Origin: Symsagittifera roscoffensis
Lineage: Eukaryota > Xenacoelomorpha > Acoela > Convolutidae
Length of the DNA stretch: 64,000 bases
Direction of reading: 5' to 3'
Assembly (NCBI RefSeq): GCF_963678635.1
Contig: NC_087062.1
Span: 25,316,177 to 25,380,176, forward strand
The notes below the pieces were generated by a model. It did no database searches, was not told the origin of the DNA, and saw only the letters and a list, made by a program, of their open reading frames with translations. Made by a program: the position numbers and the translations under genes. Numbering within the stretch: the stretch's first letter is position 1; the number at the start of each line of letters is the position of its first letter. Below are positions 42,301 through 56,619 of this stretch, piece after piece.

Positions 42301-45300
42301 TTTTCGGTAGTTTGCTTTGGCAAAAGTGGTGACTGGACCGCTCTTGAGTTCATTCTGAAATGTGTTGATTTAAGGTAGCTCTTCCGATTTAAATTAATTT
42401 CTGGAAAAAAACTGTTATTGGCTACTTGACGCTCTGCACCAAAAACCAATAAAATCTGAAGTTTTTATCTATTGGACTTTATAATTGTATTTTTTTCATT
42501 AAGCACGTTGTTTTTCATTAGCGGGGATCAATTTTGGGCTATCAAATACTATGGCATATTGAAGATTTAAGTTTCGAATGATCAAATGTCATTTTACCAG
42601 ATTCTACTCAAAAAAATTGTATTTGATTGAAAAACAATTAAATTAAAAGTCTTTTCCAGTTTTTCAGCCCCTTCAAACAAAATTAGAAAGACAAAGTTCT
42701 TCAAAAAATGCTCACAAGACATCTTTATGTTGAAAAGTTTGTAGAGTTTTGTTCACCTGTTCACGCTGACACGTTTTGATGCAATTTATAACATGAAAAA
42801 ATAATTTAAATAAACATTCATATAATGAATTACAAAAAAAATCAAGAAGCGACTTTAAAAGAGCCTAGAATTATTTCAAAAAATTAATTCAGGGCAAAAA
42901 AAGTAAATTTTTTAAGCGTGATTATAACTGAAAACAAAATAAAATTCAAAAATTTAAAAACAGAATAGATATATTCCAAGCAAATTTTGTCCTGATCTTT
43001 TCTCAGCGAAACTCAACGGAAACTGACAAAAATGTTTCCAAATGTTTGTCCTCATATCTTTTTTTTGCATAATTTATCCGATATTGATAATGTTTGAAGG
43101 TTTTGTGTTACTTCATTATCTCTGGTTCTTTTAAATCTACCTCAACTACTAGTGGACAAACTTGTGCGCAAAAGTCAAAATCTCTGCTTACTAACGTGCT
43201 TGTTTTTGAGAACCATTATGAACAGTAGTCAAAAAGAGTTTTGAGAACTTTTTCACATCGACCGACAGCAAATTGTCAAAAATAACCTCATTGAAAACCT
43301 CATTCATAGTTTTTTTTAGTGTTTTCGAGAGTATTCAGACTAGTACTTTCAGGGTCTGAAAATGCCAGTTTTTATCATCTGCACCAAGTTTTGTATCGCA
43401 TTGAATTGTTTCGTGAATAAGCCGGTAAAAATCTTTCATGCGTCGTTAACTATTTTCAGCAGGAAAAATGAAATAATCAAGGCGACAGTCTTACTGAACT
43501 CAGATGTTTCTTAATATTTCACGTGTTTGATGCATTTTGTAACATGAAAAAATAATTTAAATTAACCTTCATATAATGAATTACGGAAAAAGTCAAGAAG
43601 CGACTTCAAAAGAGCCTAGATTAGTTTCAAAAAAGTAATTCAGGGCAAAAAAAGTAAAGTTTTTAAACGTGATTATAACTGAAAGTGCAGAGGGAGGAGT
43701 CAAGGAAAAACAGTGACGCATGTTTTGAAAAAAAATTCTGATGGAAATAAGGAATCCGTTTGAAAAACCCAGCGAAAAACTTCAATTTTTTTTAAAAACA
43801 AAATGAGCACCAATATCTGCTAGTTGTTCTCAAACTTGTTGACCTAAAATTGTGCTCATGGTGATTTGTTATCCAGACTAATATCTAGTTTAATAAAATT
43901 GGAAGATCTTCAATAACTATTATCATATTAAACTTCGAACACGCTTTTGCACTTGTAAAGAGAGATTTTTGATTTTTTTTTGCTTTTTCTTTCAATTTTT
44001 TGAAATAGTCTGAAAACAAAATAATCTACAAAAATTTAAAAACAGAATAGATATATATTCCAGGCAAATTTTATTTCTGATCTTTTCTCAGCAAAACTCA
44101 ACGGAAATTGACAAAAATGTTTCCGAAGTTTGTCCTCATACATTTTTTTTTGCAAAATTTAACCGATATTGATAATGTTTGAAGGTTTTGTGTTGCTTCA
44201 TTATCTCTGGTTATTTTAAATCTACCTCAACTACTAGTGGACAGACTTGTGCGCAAAAAACAAAATCTCTGTTTACTAACGTGCTTGTTTTTGAGAACCA
44301 TTATGAACAGTAGTCAAAAAGAGTTTTGAGAACTTTTTCACATCGACCGACAGCAAATTGTCAAAAATAACCTCATTGAAAACCTCATTCATAATTTTTT
44401 CCAGTGTTTTCGAGTGTATTCATACAAGTACTTTCCGGGTCGAAAAAGCCAGTTTTCATCATTCGCACCATGTTTTGTATCGCATTGAATTGTTTCGTGA
44501 ATAAGCGGGAAAAAATCTTTCATGCGTCCTTAACTATTTTCAGCAGGAAAAATGAAATAATCAAGGCGACAGTCTTACTGAACTCAGATGTTTCTTAATA
44601 GTTCACGTGTTTTGAAATACTTAATGCGGACTATGAAAACTGGCACATTCAGACCCGGGAAAATTTTGTATGTGCTTCAAATTAAAACTTAAATCTTCAG
44701 AGAGGGTAGTTCAGATCCATTGCTATCGATCGATGTAAAAACATTGCTGAAAACTCGAAGTAAATATCGTGGAAAATGATCCTTAATTTTTGGTTCTTTA
44801 GATAGTAAAAACCTACCTGACTTCTTCCATTAGTGTAGCAGCTTGTTCGGTACAAAAAGTTAAATTTAATCACAAAAACATTGTAACCCAATCAAATAAA
44901 TCATCGGAAATTGGCAAATTTTTGCTGCCATTTGCAAAAAGAATCACTTCAATAACCCAAATACAAATTTTTATATCCCTCTATAATGTTTGTTCTATCT
45001 CTTTAGCTAAAATTTGGCTGTTTGCAGGAAAACAGGGTGATGTTAAAGTTGAGCATCAAGTTTATTAAGTTAGTTTACACGCTTTTCACCAGGACGGTTT
45101 CCAAAAATCAATTTAGTTAAAAACACCTAAACTAGCATTTTGAAAGCATTTTTGAAACTGCTTGACTCAAAAAATTTCACTCATTGACATCTAGTCAATT
45201 TGCGACAAAATTTCGCTGTCTGATTTTGTCATTACTAGGTTTAAAAGTAGCTTTTCTGTGAAAAAAAAAATCTTTCAAGCTATCCGTACAAAACGAATAA

Positions 45301-47600
45301 TTCAGTAAAATTATATGTACTCAATTCGCGCTGAATAGATCTTCAAACTCAAAAATCAGCTTTAAAAACTCAAAAACTTAATTTAGACACAAAATTTTAA
45401 AAAAACTGTTTTTTTTATTGGGTTGAATTTTCTCTAGAATTACAAAACTTTGAACTCAATCAATTCTGGCAATTATTTTTTAAGTTTTCGGTAGTTTGCT
45501 TTGGCAAAAGTGGCGACTGGACCGCACTTGAGTTTATTCTGAAATGTGTTGATTTAAGGTAGCCCTTCCGATTTAAATTAATTTCTGGAAAAAAACTTTT
45601 ATTGGCTACTTGACGCTCTGCACCAAAAACCAATAAAATCTGAAGTTTTTATCTATTGGACATTATAATTGTTGTTTTTCATTAAGCACGTTGTTTTTCA
45701 TTAGCAGGGATTAAATTTGGGCTATCAAATACTATGGCATATTGAAGATTTAAGTTTCGAATGATCAAATGTCATTTTACCAGATTCTACTCAATTAAAA
45801 ATGTATTTGATTGAAAAACAATTAGATTAAAACTCTTTTCAAGTTTTTCAACCCCTTCCAACAAAATAAGAAAGACAAAGTGTTTCAAAAATTGCACTCA
45901 AGGCATTTTTATGTTGAAAACTTTGAAGAGTTTTGTTCACCTGTTCACGCTGACACGTTTTGATGCATTTTATAACATGAAAAAGTAATGTAAATGAACA
46001 TTCATACAATGAATTACGGAGAAAATCAAGAAGCGACTTCAAAAGAGCCTAGATTAATTTCAAAAAAATAATTCAGGGCAAAAAGAAGTAAAAATTTTCT
46101 AAGCGTAATTATAAACTGAAAGTGCAGAGGGGGGAGTCAAGGAAAATTAGTGACGCATGTTTTGAAAAAATTTTCTGATGGAAATAAGGAATCCGTTTGA
46201 AAAACCCAGCGAAAAACTTCAATTTGATTTTTTAAAAACAAGTAGAGCTTTAATATCTGCTAGTTGTTCTCAAAAAATTGGAATTAAAAAATTGAAGAAA
46301 CTCAGTTACTCATCTAAAATACATTAGCAGTTCAAGAGACTACATTTATTGTTTTCAAAGAGATTCCCTCAAATTCCACTTTCGCTTCATATTTTTTATC
46401 CAAAACGGTAGATTTTATCTAAATGACCCTACCTAACCTCATAAACTCTGTTTCCGGTCTAAATGATTGATCAGTCCTGTTTCTTGATGTTGCTACTTTT
46501 GCAAATGTGACCTAAAATTGTGCTCAGGGTGATTTGTTATCCAGACTAATATCTATTTTAATGAAATTGGAAGATCTTCAATAACTACTATCATACTAAA
46601 CTTCAAACACGCTTTTGCACTTGTAAAGTGGGTTTTTTGATTTTTTTTTGCTTTTTCTTTCAATTTTTTGAAATAGTCTGAAAACAAAATAACCTACAAA
46701 AATTTAAAAACATAATAGATATATTCCAAGAAAAAATTGTCCTGATCTTTTCTCAGCGAAACACAACGGAAACTGACAAAAATGTTAAATTATAAGTACT
46801 CAATTCGAGCTGAATAGATCTGAAAACTCAAAAATTAGAATTAAAAACTCAAAAACCTAATTTAGACACAAAGTTTAAAAATTTTTTTTTTATTGAGCCG
46901 TCTTTTTTCTAGAATTACAAAACTTAGAACTCAATCTATTCTTGCAATTATTTTTTATGTTTTCGATAGTTTGCTTTGGCAAAAGTGGCGACTGGACCGC
47001 ACCAGAGTTAATTATGAAATGTGTTGATTTAAGGTAGCCCTTCCGATTTAAATTAATTTCTGGAAAAAAACTTTTATTGGCTACTTGACGCTCTGCACCA
47101 AAAACCAATAAAATCTGAAGTTTTTATGTATTGGACATTATAATTGTTGTTTTTCATTAAGCACGTTGTTTTTCATTAGCAGGGATTAATTTTGGGCTAT
47201 CAAACACTATGGCATATTGAAGATTTAAGTTTCGAATGATCAAATGTCATTTTACCAGATTCTACTCAATTAAAAACGTATTTGATTGAAAAACAATTAG
47301 ATTGAAACTCTTTTCAAGTTTTTCAACCCCTCTAACAAAATAAGAAAGACAAAGTTTTTCAAAAACTGCTCACAAACTGCAAAAGTTTTTCATCAGCATT
47401 TTTATGTTGAAAAGTTTGAAGAGTTTTGTTCACCTGTTAACGCTGACACGTTTTGATGCAATTTATAACATGAAAAAATAATTTAAATAAACTTTCATAT
47501 AATGAATTACGAAAAAAATCAAGAAGCGACTTCAAAAGAGCCTAGAATTATTTCAAAAAATTAATTCAGGGCAAAAAAAGTAAATTTTTTTAAGCGTGAT
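39348..47600 (+). repeat. older, diverged part of the array
   Basis: Units of about 2.9, 3.2 and 1.5 kb that differ by many substitutions and by module gain or loss. The block with GACCGACAGCAAATTGTC recurs at 43261 and 44346 (1085 apart), whereas the module with AACATGAAAAAATAATTTAAA recurs at about 42785 and 43540 (about 752 apart). So modules have moved independently of each other. Confidence 0.7.
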
Positions 47601-47607
47601 TATAACT

Positions 47608-50600
47608 GAAAACAAAATAACATACAAAAATTTAAAAACAGAATAGATATATTCCAAGCAAATTTTGTCCTGATCTTTTCTCAGCGAAACACAACGGAAA
47701 CTGACAAAAACGTTTCCAAATTTTTTGTCCTTGTCGTTTTTTTGCAAATTTTAACCGATATTGAGTGAGAATAAAATGTTTGAAGGTTTTGTGTTACTTC
47801 ATTACCTCTGGTTATTTTAAATCTACCTCAGCTACTAGTGGACAGACTTATGAGCAAAAAAAGAATTCTCCTTCATAATAGGCTTGTTTTTGCAGACCAT
47901 TTTGAACAGTATTCAAAAAGAGTTTTGAGAACTTTTTCAAAACGACCAACAGCAAATTGTCAAAAATAACCTCATCGAAAATCTCATTCATAATTTTTTC
48001 CAGTGTTTTCCAGTGTATTCATAGTAGTACTTTCCGGTCTGAAAAAGCCAGTTTTCATCATCCGCACCAAGTTTTGCATCGCATTGAACTGTTTCGTGAA
48101 TAACCGCGAAAAAAATTCTTTCATGTGTCGTTAACTATTTTCAGCCAGAAAAATGAAACAATCAATGTGACAGTCTCACTGAACTCAGCTGTTTCTTACT
48201 ATTTCACGTGTTTTGAAAATTTTAAGGCGGACGATGAAAACTGCCACATTTAGACCCGGGAAAATGTTGTATGTGCTTCAAATTAAAACTAAAATCTTCA
48301 GAGAGGGTAGTTCAGATCATTTGTTGTCGGTCGATGTAAAAATATTGTTAAAACCTTGAAGTAAATATCGTGGAAAATGGTCCTTAATTTTTGGTTCTTT
48401 AGATAGTAAAAACCTGCCTGACTTCTCCCATTAGTGTAGCAGCTTGTTCGGTTCAAAAAGTTAAATTTAATCACATAAGCATGCGTGAACAAAAAACAAT
48501 GCAACCCAATGAAATATATCTTCGGAAATGTTAACCCTAATTCAATTTTTCTAGGAAGGAGCAAAATTGTTCCCTTTTCAGCCCTCTGCTTATTTTTCAG
48601 ATGCACTTGAAATCTTTCCAAATTCTCTGAAACATCACCTGTCACCGGCATTAAATCTTTTAAGTTTAATGTATTTTCAAAATCAGTGCGACAAGAAATT
48701 TCATGACGCAAATTGAATTCGACATCTAGTCAATTTGCGACAAAAGTTCGCTGTCTGATTTTGTCATTACTAGGTTTAAAAGTAGCTCTTCTGTGAAAAT
48801 TTTTTTTAAAGCTATCCGAGCAAATTAAAAAATTCAGTAAAATTATATGCACTCGAATCGAGCTGAATGGATCTTAAAACTCAAAAATCAGAATTAAAAA
48901 ATTTGGGCCGTTTTTTTTCTAGAAATACAAAAACTTGAACTCAATCATTTCTGGCAATTATTTTTTATATTTTTGATAACTTGATTTGACAAAAGTGGCG
49001 ACTGGACCGAATCTAACATTATAATGAAATGTGTTGATTTAGGGTAGCTCTTCCGATTTATATTTATTTCGGGAAAAAAAAACTGTTATTGACTACTTGA
49101 CGCACTGCGCCAAAAACCAAAAAAATTTTAAGTTTTTTTCTATTTGACTTTATAATTGTTGTTTTTCAATAGGCCCGATATTCTTCATTAGCAGGAATCA
49201 ATTTTTGGCTATCAAACACAATGGCATTCTGAAGTTTTAAGTTTCGAATGACCAAATATAATTTTACCAGATTCTACTCAATAAAAAATGTATTTGATTG
49301 AAAAACAATTAGAATAAAACTCTTTTCCATTTTTTCAACCCCCTCAAACAAAATTAGAAAAACATGGCACTTCAAAAATTGCTCACACGGCATTTTTATC
49401 TTGAAAAGTTTGTAGAGTTTTGTTCACCTGTTCACGCTGACCCGTTTGATGCAATTTATAACTTGAAAAATTAATTTAAATAAACATTCATATAATGAAA
49501 TAGGGAAAAAATCAAAAGCGACTTGAAAAGAGCATAGATTGATATCAAAAAAGTAATTCAGGGCAACAAAAAAAATTGCAGAGAGGGAGTCAAGGAAAAA
49601 ACAGCAGCGCATTTTTTGGAAAAAAAATCTTACGGAAAAAAAGGAATCTGTCCAAAACACCAAGCAAAAACTTGAATTTGACTTTTTTAAATAGAATTGA
49701 GCACCAGTATCTGCTACTTGTTCTCAAAAAATTGCAATTAAAAAATTTGAAGAATTTCAGTTACTCACCTAATTTACTTTAGCAATTTAACAGTATACTT
49801 TTAAAGTTTTCAAAGAGAATCCCTCAAATACCACTTTCACTTTATACTTTTTTATCCAATAGGGTAGATTTCATCTTAATGACCCTATCTAACCTAATAA
49901 ACTCTATTTCCGATCGAAATGATTGATCATTCCGGTTTCGTGATATTGCTGCTTTTGCAAATGTGACCTAAAAATGTGCTCAGTGTGATTTGTTATCCAG
50001 ACTAAAATCTAATTTATTAAACTTGGAAGATCTTTAAAAACTATTATTTTACTAAGCTTCCAACACGCTTTTGCACTTGTAAAAGGATTTTTGATTTTTT
50101 TTTGCTTTTTCTTTCAATTTTTTGAAATAGTCTGAAAACAAAATAATCTACAAAAATGTAAGCAGGAACAAAAAACAATGTAACCCAATCAAATAAATCA
50201 TCGGAAATTGGCAAATTTTTGCTGCCTTTTGCAAAAAGAATCACTTCAATAACCCTAATACAAATTTTTTTTTCCTTCATAATGTTTATTCTATCTCTTT
50301 AGCTAAAAAGTGGCTGTTTGCAGGAAAGCAGGGTGAGGTTAAAATTGAACTGAAAACAAAATAACATACAAAAATTTAAAAACAGAATAGATATATTCCA
50401 AGCAAATTTTGTCCTGATCTTTTCTCAGCGAAACACAACGGAAACTGACAAAAACGTTTCCAAATTTTTGTCCTCGTCGTTTTTTTGCAAATTTTAACCG
50501 ATATTGAGTGAGAATAAAATGTTTGAAGGTTTTGTGTTACTTCATTACCTCTGGTTATTTTAAATCTACCTCAGCTACTAGTGGACAGACTTATGAGCAA

Positions 50601-53600
50601 AAAAAGAATTCTCCTTCATAATAGGCTTGTTTTTGAAAACCATTTTGAACAGTATTCAAAAAGAGTTTTCAGAACTTTTTCAAATCGACCAACAGCAAAT
50701 TGTCAAAAATAACCTCATCGAAAATCTCATTCATAATTTTTTCCAGTGTTTTCCAGTGTATTCATAGTAGTACTTTCCGGTCTGAAAAAGCCAGTTTTCA
50801 TCATCCGCACCAAGTTTTGCATCGCATTGAACTGTTTCGTAAATAACCGGGAAAAAAATTCTTTCATGTGTCGTTAACTATTTTCAGCCAGAAAAATGAA
50901 ACAATCAATGTGACAGTCTCACTGAACTCAGCTGTTTCTTACTATTTCACGTGTTTTGAAAATTTTGATGCGGACGATGAAAACTGCCACATTCAGACCC
51001 GGGAAAATGTTGTATGTGCTTCAAATTAAAACTAAAATCTTCAGAGAGGGTAGTTCAGATCATTTGCTGTCGGTCGATGTAAAAATATTGTTAAAACCTT
51101 GAAGTAAATATCGTGGAAAATGGTCCTTAATTTTTGGTTCTTTAGATAGTAAAAACCTGCCTGACTTCTCCCATTAGTGTAGCAGCTTGTTCGGTTCAAA
51201 GGTTAAATTTAATCACATAAGCATGCATGAACAAAAAACAATGTAACCCAACAAAATATATCATCGGAAATGTTAACCCTAATTCAATTTTTCTAGGAAG
51301 GAGCAAAATTGTTCCCTTTTCAGCCCTCTGCTGATTTTTCAGATGCACTTGAAATCTTTCCAAATTCTCTGAAACATCACCTGTCACCTGGATTAAATCT
51401 TATAAGTTTAATGTATTTTCAAAATCAGTGCGACAAGAAATTTCATGAAGCAAATTGAATTCGACATCTAGTCAATTTGCGACAAAAGTTCGCTGTCTGA
51501 TTTTGTCATTACTAGGTTTAAAAGTAGCTCTTCTGTGAAAAAATTTTTTTTAAGCTATCCGAGCAAATTGAATAATTCAGTAAAATTATATGCCCTCGAA
51601 TCGAGCTGAATGGATCTTAAAACTCAAAAATCAGAATTAAAAAATTTGGGCCGTTTTTTTTCTAGAAATACAAAAACTTGAACTCAATCATTTCTGGCAA
51701 TTAATTTTTATATTTTTGGTAACTTGATTTGGGAAAAGTGGCGACTGGACCGAATCTAACTTTATAATGAAATGTGTTGATTTAGGGTAGCTCTTCTGAT
51801 TTAAATTTATTTCGGGAAAAAAACTGTTATTGACTACTTGACGCACTGCGCCAAAAACCAAAAAAATTTAAAGTTTTTTTTCTATTTGACTTTATAATTG
51901 TTGTTTTTCAATAGGCCCGTTATTCTTCATTAGCAGGAATCAATTTTTGGCTATCAAACACAATGGCATTCTGAAGTTTAAAGTTTCGAATGACCAAAAA
52001 TCATTTTGTCAGATTCTACTCAATAAAAAATGTATTTGATTGAAAAAAAATTAGAATAAAACTCTTTTCCATTTTTTCAACCCCCTCAAAAAAAATTAGA
52101 AAAACATGGCACTTCAAAAATTGCTCACACGGCATTTTTATCTTGAAAAGTTTGTAGAGTTTTGTTCACCTGTTCACGCTGACCCGTTTGATGCAATTTA
52201 TAACTTGAAAAATTAATTTAAACAAACATTCATATAATGAAATAGGGAAAAAATCAAAAGCGACTTGAAAAGAGCATAGATTGATATCAAAAAAGTAATT
52301 CAGGGCAACAAAAAAAAATTGCGAGGGGGAGTCAAGGAAAAAACAGCAGCGCATTTTTTGGAAAAAAAATCATACGGAAAAAAAGGAGTCTGTCCAAAAC
52401 ACCAAGCAAAAACTTGAATTTGACTTTTTTAAATAGAATTGAGCACCAGTATCTGCTACTTGTTCTCAAAAAATTGGAATTAAAAAATTTGAAGAATTTC
52501 AGTTACTCACCTAATTTACTTTAGCAATTTAACAGTATACTTTTAAAGTTTTCAAAGAGAATCCCTCAAATACCACTTTCACTTTATACTTTTTTATCCA
52601 ATAGGGTAGATTTCATCTTAATGACCCTATCTAACCTAATAAACTCTATTTCCGATCGAAATGATTGATCATTCCGGTTTCGTGATATTGCTGCTTTTGC
52701 AAATGTGACCTAAAAATGTGCTCAGTGTGATTTGTTATCCAGACTAAAATCTAATTTATTAAACTTGGAAGATCTTTAAAAACTATTATTTTACTAAGCT
52801 TCCAACACGCTTTTGCACTTGTAAAAGGATTTTTGATTTTTTTTTGCTTTTTCTTTCAATTTTTTGAAATAGTCTGAAAACAAAATAATCTACAAAAATG
52901 TAAGCAGGAACAAAAAACAATGTAACCCAATCAAATAAATCATCGGAAATTGGCAAATTTTTGCTGCCTTTTGCAAAAAGAATCACTTCAATAACCCTAA
53001 TACAAATTTTTTTTTCCTTCATAATGTTTATTCTATCTCTTTAGCTAAAAAGTGGCTGTTTGCAGGAAAGCAGGGTGAGGTTAAAATTGAACTGAAAACA
53101 AAATAACATACAAAAATTTAAAAACAGAATAGATATATTCCAAGCAAATTTTGTCCTGATCTTTTCTCAGCGAAACACAACGGAAACTGACAAAAACGTT
53201 TCCAAATTTTTGTCCTCGTCGTTTTTTTGCAAATTTTAACCGATATTGAGTGAGAATAAAATGTTTGAAGGTTTTGTGTTACTTCATTACCTCTGGTTAT
53301 TTTAAATCTACCTCAGCTACTAGTGGACAGACTTATGAGCAAAAAAAGAATTCTCCTTCATAATAGGCTTGTTTTTGAAAACCATTTTGAACAGTATTCA
53401 AAAAGAGTTTTCAGAACTTTTTCAAATCGACCAACAGCAAATTGTCAAAAATAACCTCATCGAAAATCTCATTCATAATTTTTTCCAGTGTTTTCCAGTG
53501 TATTCATAGTAGTACTTTCCGGTCTGAAAAAGCCAGTTTTCATCATCCGCACCAAGTTTTGCATCGCATTGAACTGTTTCGTAAATAACCGGGAAAAAAA

Positions 53601-55826
53601 TTCTTTCATGTGTCGTTAACTATTTTCAGCCAGAAAAATGAAACAATCAATGTGACAGTCTCACTGAACTCAGCTGTTTCTTACTATTTCACGTGTTTTG
53701 AAAATTTTGATGCGGACGATGAAAACTGCCACATTCAGACCCGGGAAAATGTTGTATGTGCTTCAAATTAAAACTAAAATCTTCAGAGAGGGTAGTTCAG
53801 ATCATTTGCTGTCGGTCGATGTAAAAATATTGTTAAAACCTTGAAGTAAATATCGTGGAAAAAGGTCCTTAATTTTTGGTTCTTTAGATAGTAAAAACCT
53901 GCCTGACTTCTCCCATTAGTGTAGCAGCTTGTTCGGTTCAAAGGTTAAATTTAATCACATAAGCATGCATGAACAAAAAACAATGTAACCCAACAAAATA
54001 TATCATCGGAAATGTTAACCCTAATTCAATTTTTCTAGGAAGGAGCAAAATTGTTCCCTTTTCAGCCCTCTGCTGATTTTTCAGATGCACTTGAAATCTT
54101 TCCAAATTCTCTGAAACATCACCTGTCACCTGGATTAAATCTTATAAGTTTAATGTATTTTCAAAATCAGTGCGACAAGAAATTTCATGAAGCAAATTGA
54201 ATTCGACATCTAGTCAATTTGCGACAAAAGTTCGCTGTCTGATTTTGTCATTACTAGGTTTAAAAGTAGCTCTTCTGTGAAAAAATTTTTTTTAAGCTAT
54301 CCGAGCAAATTGAATAATTCAGTAAAATTATATGCCCTCGAATCGAGCTGAATGGATCTTAAAACTCAAAAATCAGAATTAAAAAATTTGGGCCGTTTTT
54401 TTTCTAGAAATACAAAAACTTGAACTCAATCATTTCTGGCAATTAATTTTTATATTTTTGGTAACTTGATTTGGGAAAAGTGGCGACTGGACCGAATCTA
54501 ACTTTATAATGAAATGTGTTGATTTAGGGTAGCTCTTCTGATTTAAATTTATTTCGGGAAAAAAACTGTTATTGACTACTTGACGCACTGCGCCAAAAAC
54601 CAAAAAAATTTAAAGTTTTTTTTCTATTTGACTTTATAATTGTTGTTTTTCAATAGGCCCGTTATTCTTCATTAGCAGGAATCAATTTTTGGCTATCAAA
54701 CACAATGGCATTCTGAAGTTTAAAGTTTCGAATGACCAAAAATCATTTTGTCAGATTCTACTCAATAAAAAATGTATTTGATTGAAAAAAAATTAGAATA
54801 AAACTCTTTTCCATTTTTTCAACCCCCTCAAAAAAAATTAGAAAAACATGGCACTTCAAAAATTGCTCACACGGCATTTTTATCTTGAAAAGTTTGTAGA
54901 GTTTTGTTCACCTGTTCACGCTGACCCGTTTGATGCAATTTATAACTTGAAAAATTAATTTAAACAAACATTCATATAATGAAATAGGGAAAAAATCAAA
55001 AGCGACTTGAAAAGAGCATAGATTGATATCAAAAAAGTAATTCAGGGCAACAAAAAAAAATTGCGAGGGGGAGTCAAGGAAAAAACAGCAGCGCATTTTT
55101 TGGAAAAAAAATCATACGGAAAAAAAGGAGTCTGTCCAAAACACCAAGCAAAAACTTGAATTTGACTTTTTTAAATAGAATTGAGCACCAGTATCTGCTA
55201 CTTGTTCTCAAAAAATTGGAATTAAAAAATTTGAAGAATTTCAGTTACTCACCTAATTTACTTTAGCAATTTAACAGTATACTTTTAAAGTTTTCAAAGA
55301 GAATCCCTCAAATACCACCTTCACTTTATACTTTTTTATCCAATAGGGTAGATTTTATCTTAATGACCCTATCTAACCTAATAAACTCTATTTCCGATCG
55401 AAATGATTGATCAGTCCTGTTTCGTGATATTGCTACTTTTGCAAATGTGACCTAAAAATGTGCTCAGTGTGATTTGTTATCCAGACTAATATCTAATTTA
55501 TTAAACTTGGAAGATCTTTAATAACTATAATTTTTGCTAAGCTTCCACAACGCTTTTGCACTTGTAAAAGGATTTTTGATTTTTTTTTGCTTTTTCTTTC
55601 AATTTTTTGAAATAGTCTGAAAACAAAATAATCTACAAAAATGTAAGCAGGAACAAAAAAACAATGTAACCCAATCAAATAAATCATCGGAAATTGGCAA
55701 ATTTTTGCTGCCTTTTGCAAAAAGAATCACTTCAATAACCCTAATACAAATTTTTTTATTCCTTCATAATGTTTGTTCTATCTCTTTAGCTAAGAAGTGG
55801 CTGTTTGCAGGAAAGCAGGGTGAGGT
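47608..55826 (+). repeat. 2742-bp tandem units, three copies
   Basis: The module starting GAAAACAAAATAACATAC begins at 47608, 50350 and 53092, a constant period of 2742. Copies 2 and 3 are nearly identical from 50350 to about 52565 and 53092 to about 55307 (a T/A difference in the GGTCCTTAATTT block is one of few). Copy 1 differs more. After about 55310 copy 3 changes toward the older sequence type, marking an exchange boundary. Confidence 0.88.
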
Positions 55827-56619
55827 TAAAGTTGAGCATCAAGTTTATTAAGTTAGTTTACACGCTTTTCACCAGGACGATTTCCAAAAACAATTCAGTT
55901 AAAAACACCTAAATTGACATTTTGATAACAATTTGAGTCAACTTAACTCAAAAACTTTGACTCATTATTGACACAAATCAAACGTAGACTGATCCGGATG
56001 CCAAGATGCAAAAATAGTAAACCCTAATTCAATTTTTTTCAGGACGGAGCAAATTTTTTCCTTTTTCAGCCCTCTGCTTTTTTTTTCAGATGCTCTTGAA
56101 ATCTTTCTAAATTCCGTGAAACATCACCTGTCACATGCTTCAAAGTTTTTAAGTTTAATGTTTTTTCAAAATCAGTGCGACATGAAAGTTCAAAAAGCAA
56201 AATAAGTTTGACATGTAGTCATTTTGCGACCAAAATCGCTGTTCGACTTTGTCCTTACTAGATTTACAAGTAACTATTTTTTGAAAAAAAACTTCTTTTA
56301 AAATATCGGGGCAAATGAAAAATTCAGTTAAATTATATGTACTCGACGCATGCTGAAAAGATCTTAAATTTCAAAAATCAGAATTAAAAACTCAAAAACC
56401 TAATTTAGACACAAAGTTTAAAAAAAAAGTTTTTTTTTATTGAGCCGTCTTTTTTCTAGAACTACAAAACTTAGAACTCAATCTATTCTTGCAATTATTT
56501 TTTATGTTTTCGGTAGTTTGCTTTGGCAAAAGTGGCGACTGGACCGCACCAGAGTTAATAATGAAATGTGTTGATTTAAGGTAGCTCTTCCGATTTAAAT
56601 CAATTTCCGGAAAAAAACT

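Noticed and set aside
42231..42449. 72-codon minus-strand frame repeated at 46890-47108 and 56437-56655
   Set aside because: Present in only three of about eleven units and the changes between them mostly alter residues, so no sign of protein-level selection.
48298..48711. 137-codon minus-strand frame in the array, with shorter versions (63-85 codons) in other units
   Set aside because: The frame is shortened or broken in sister units and differences look non-synonymous; no homology recognised. Treated as non-coding repeat.
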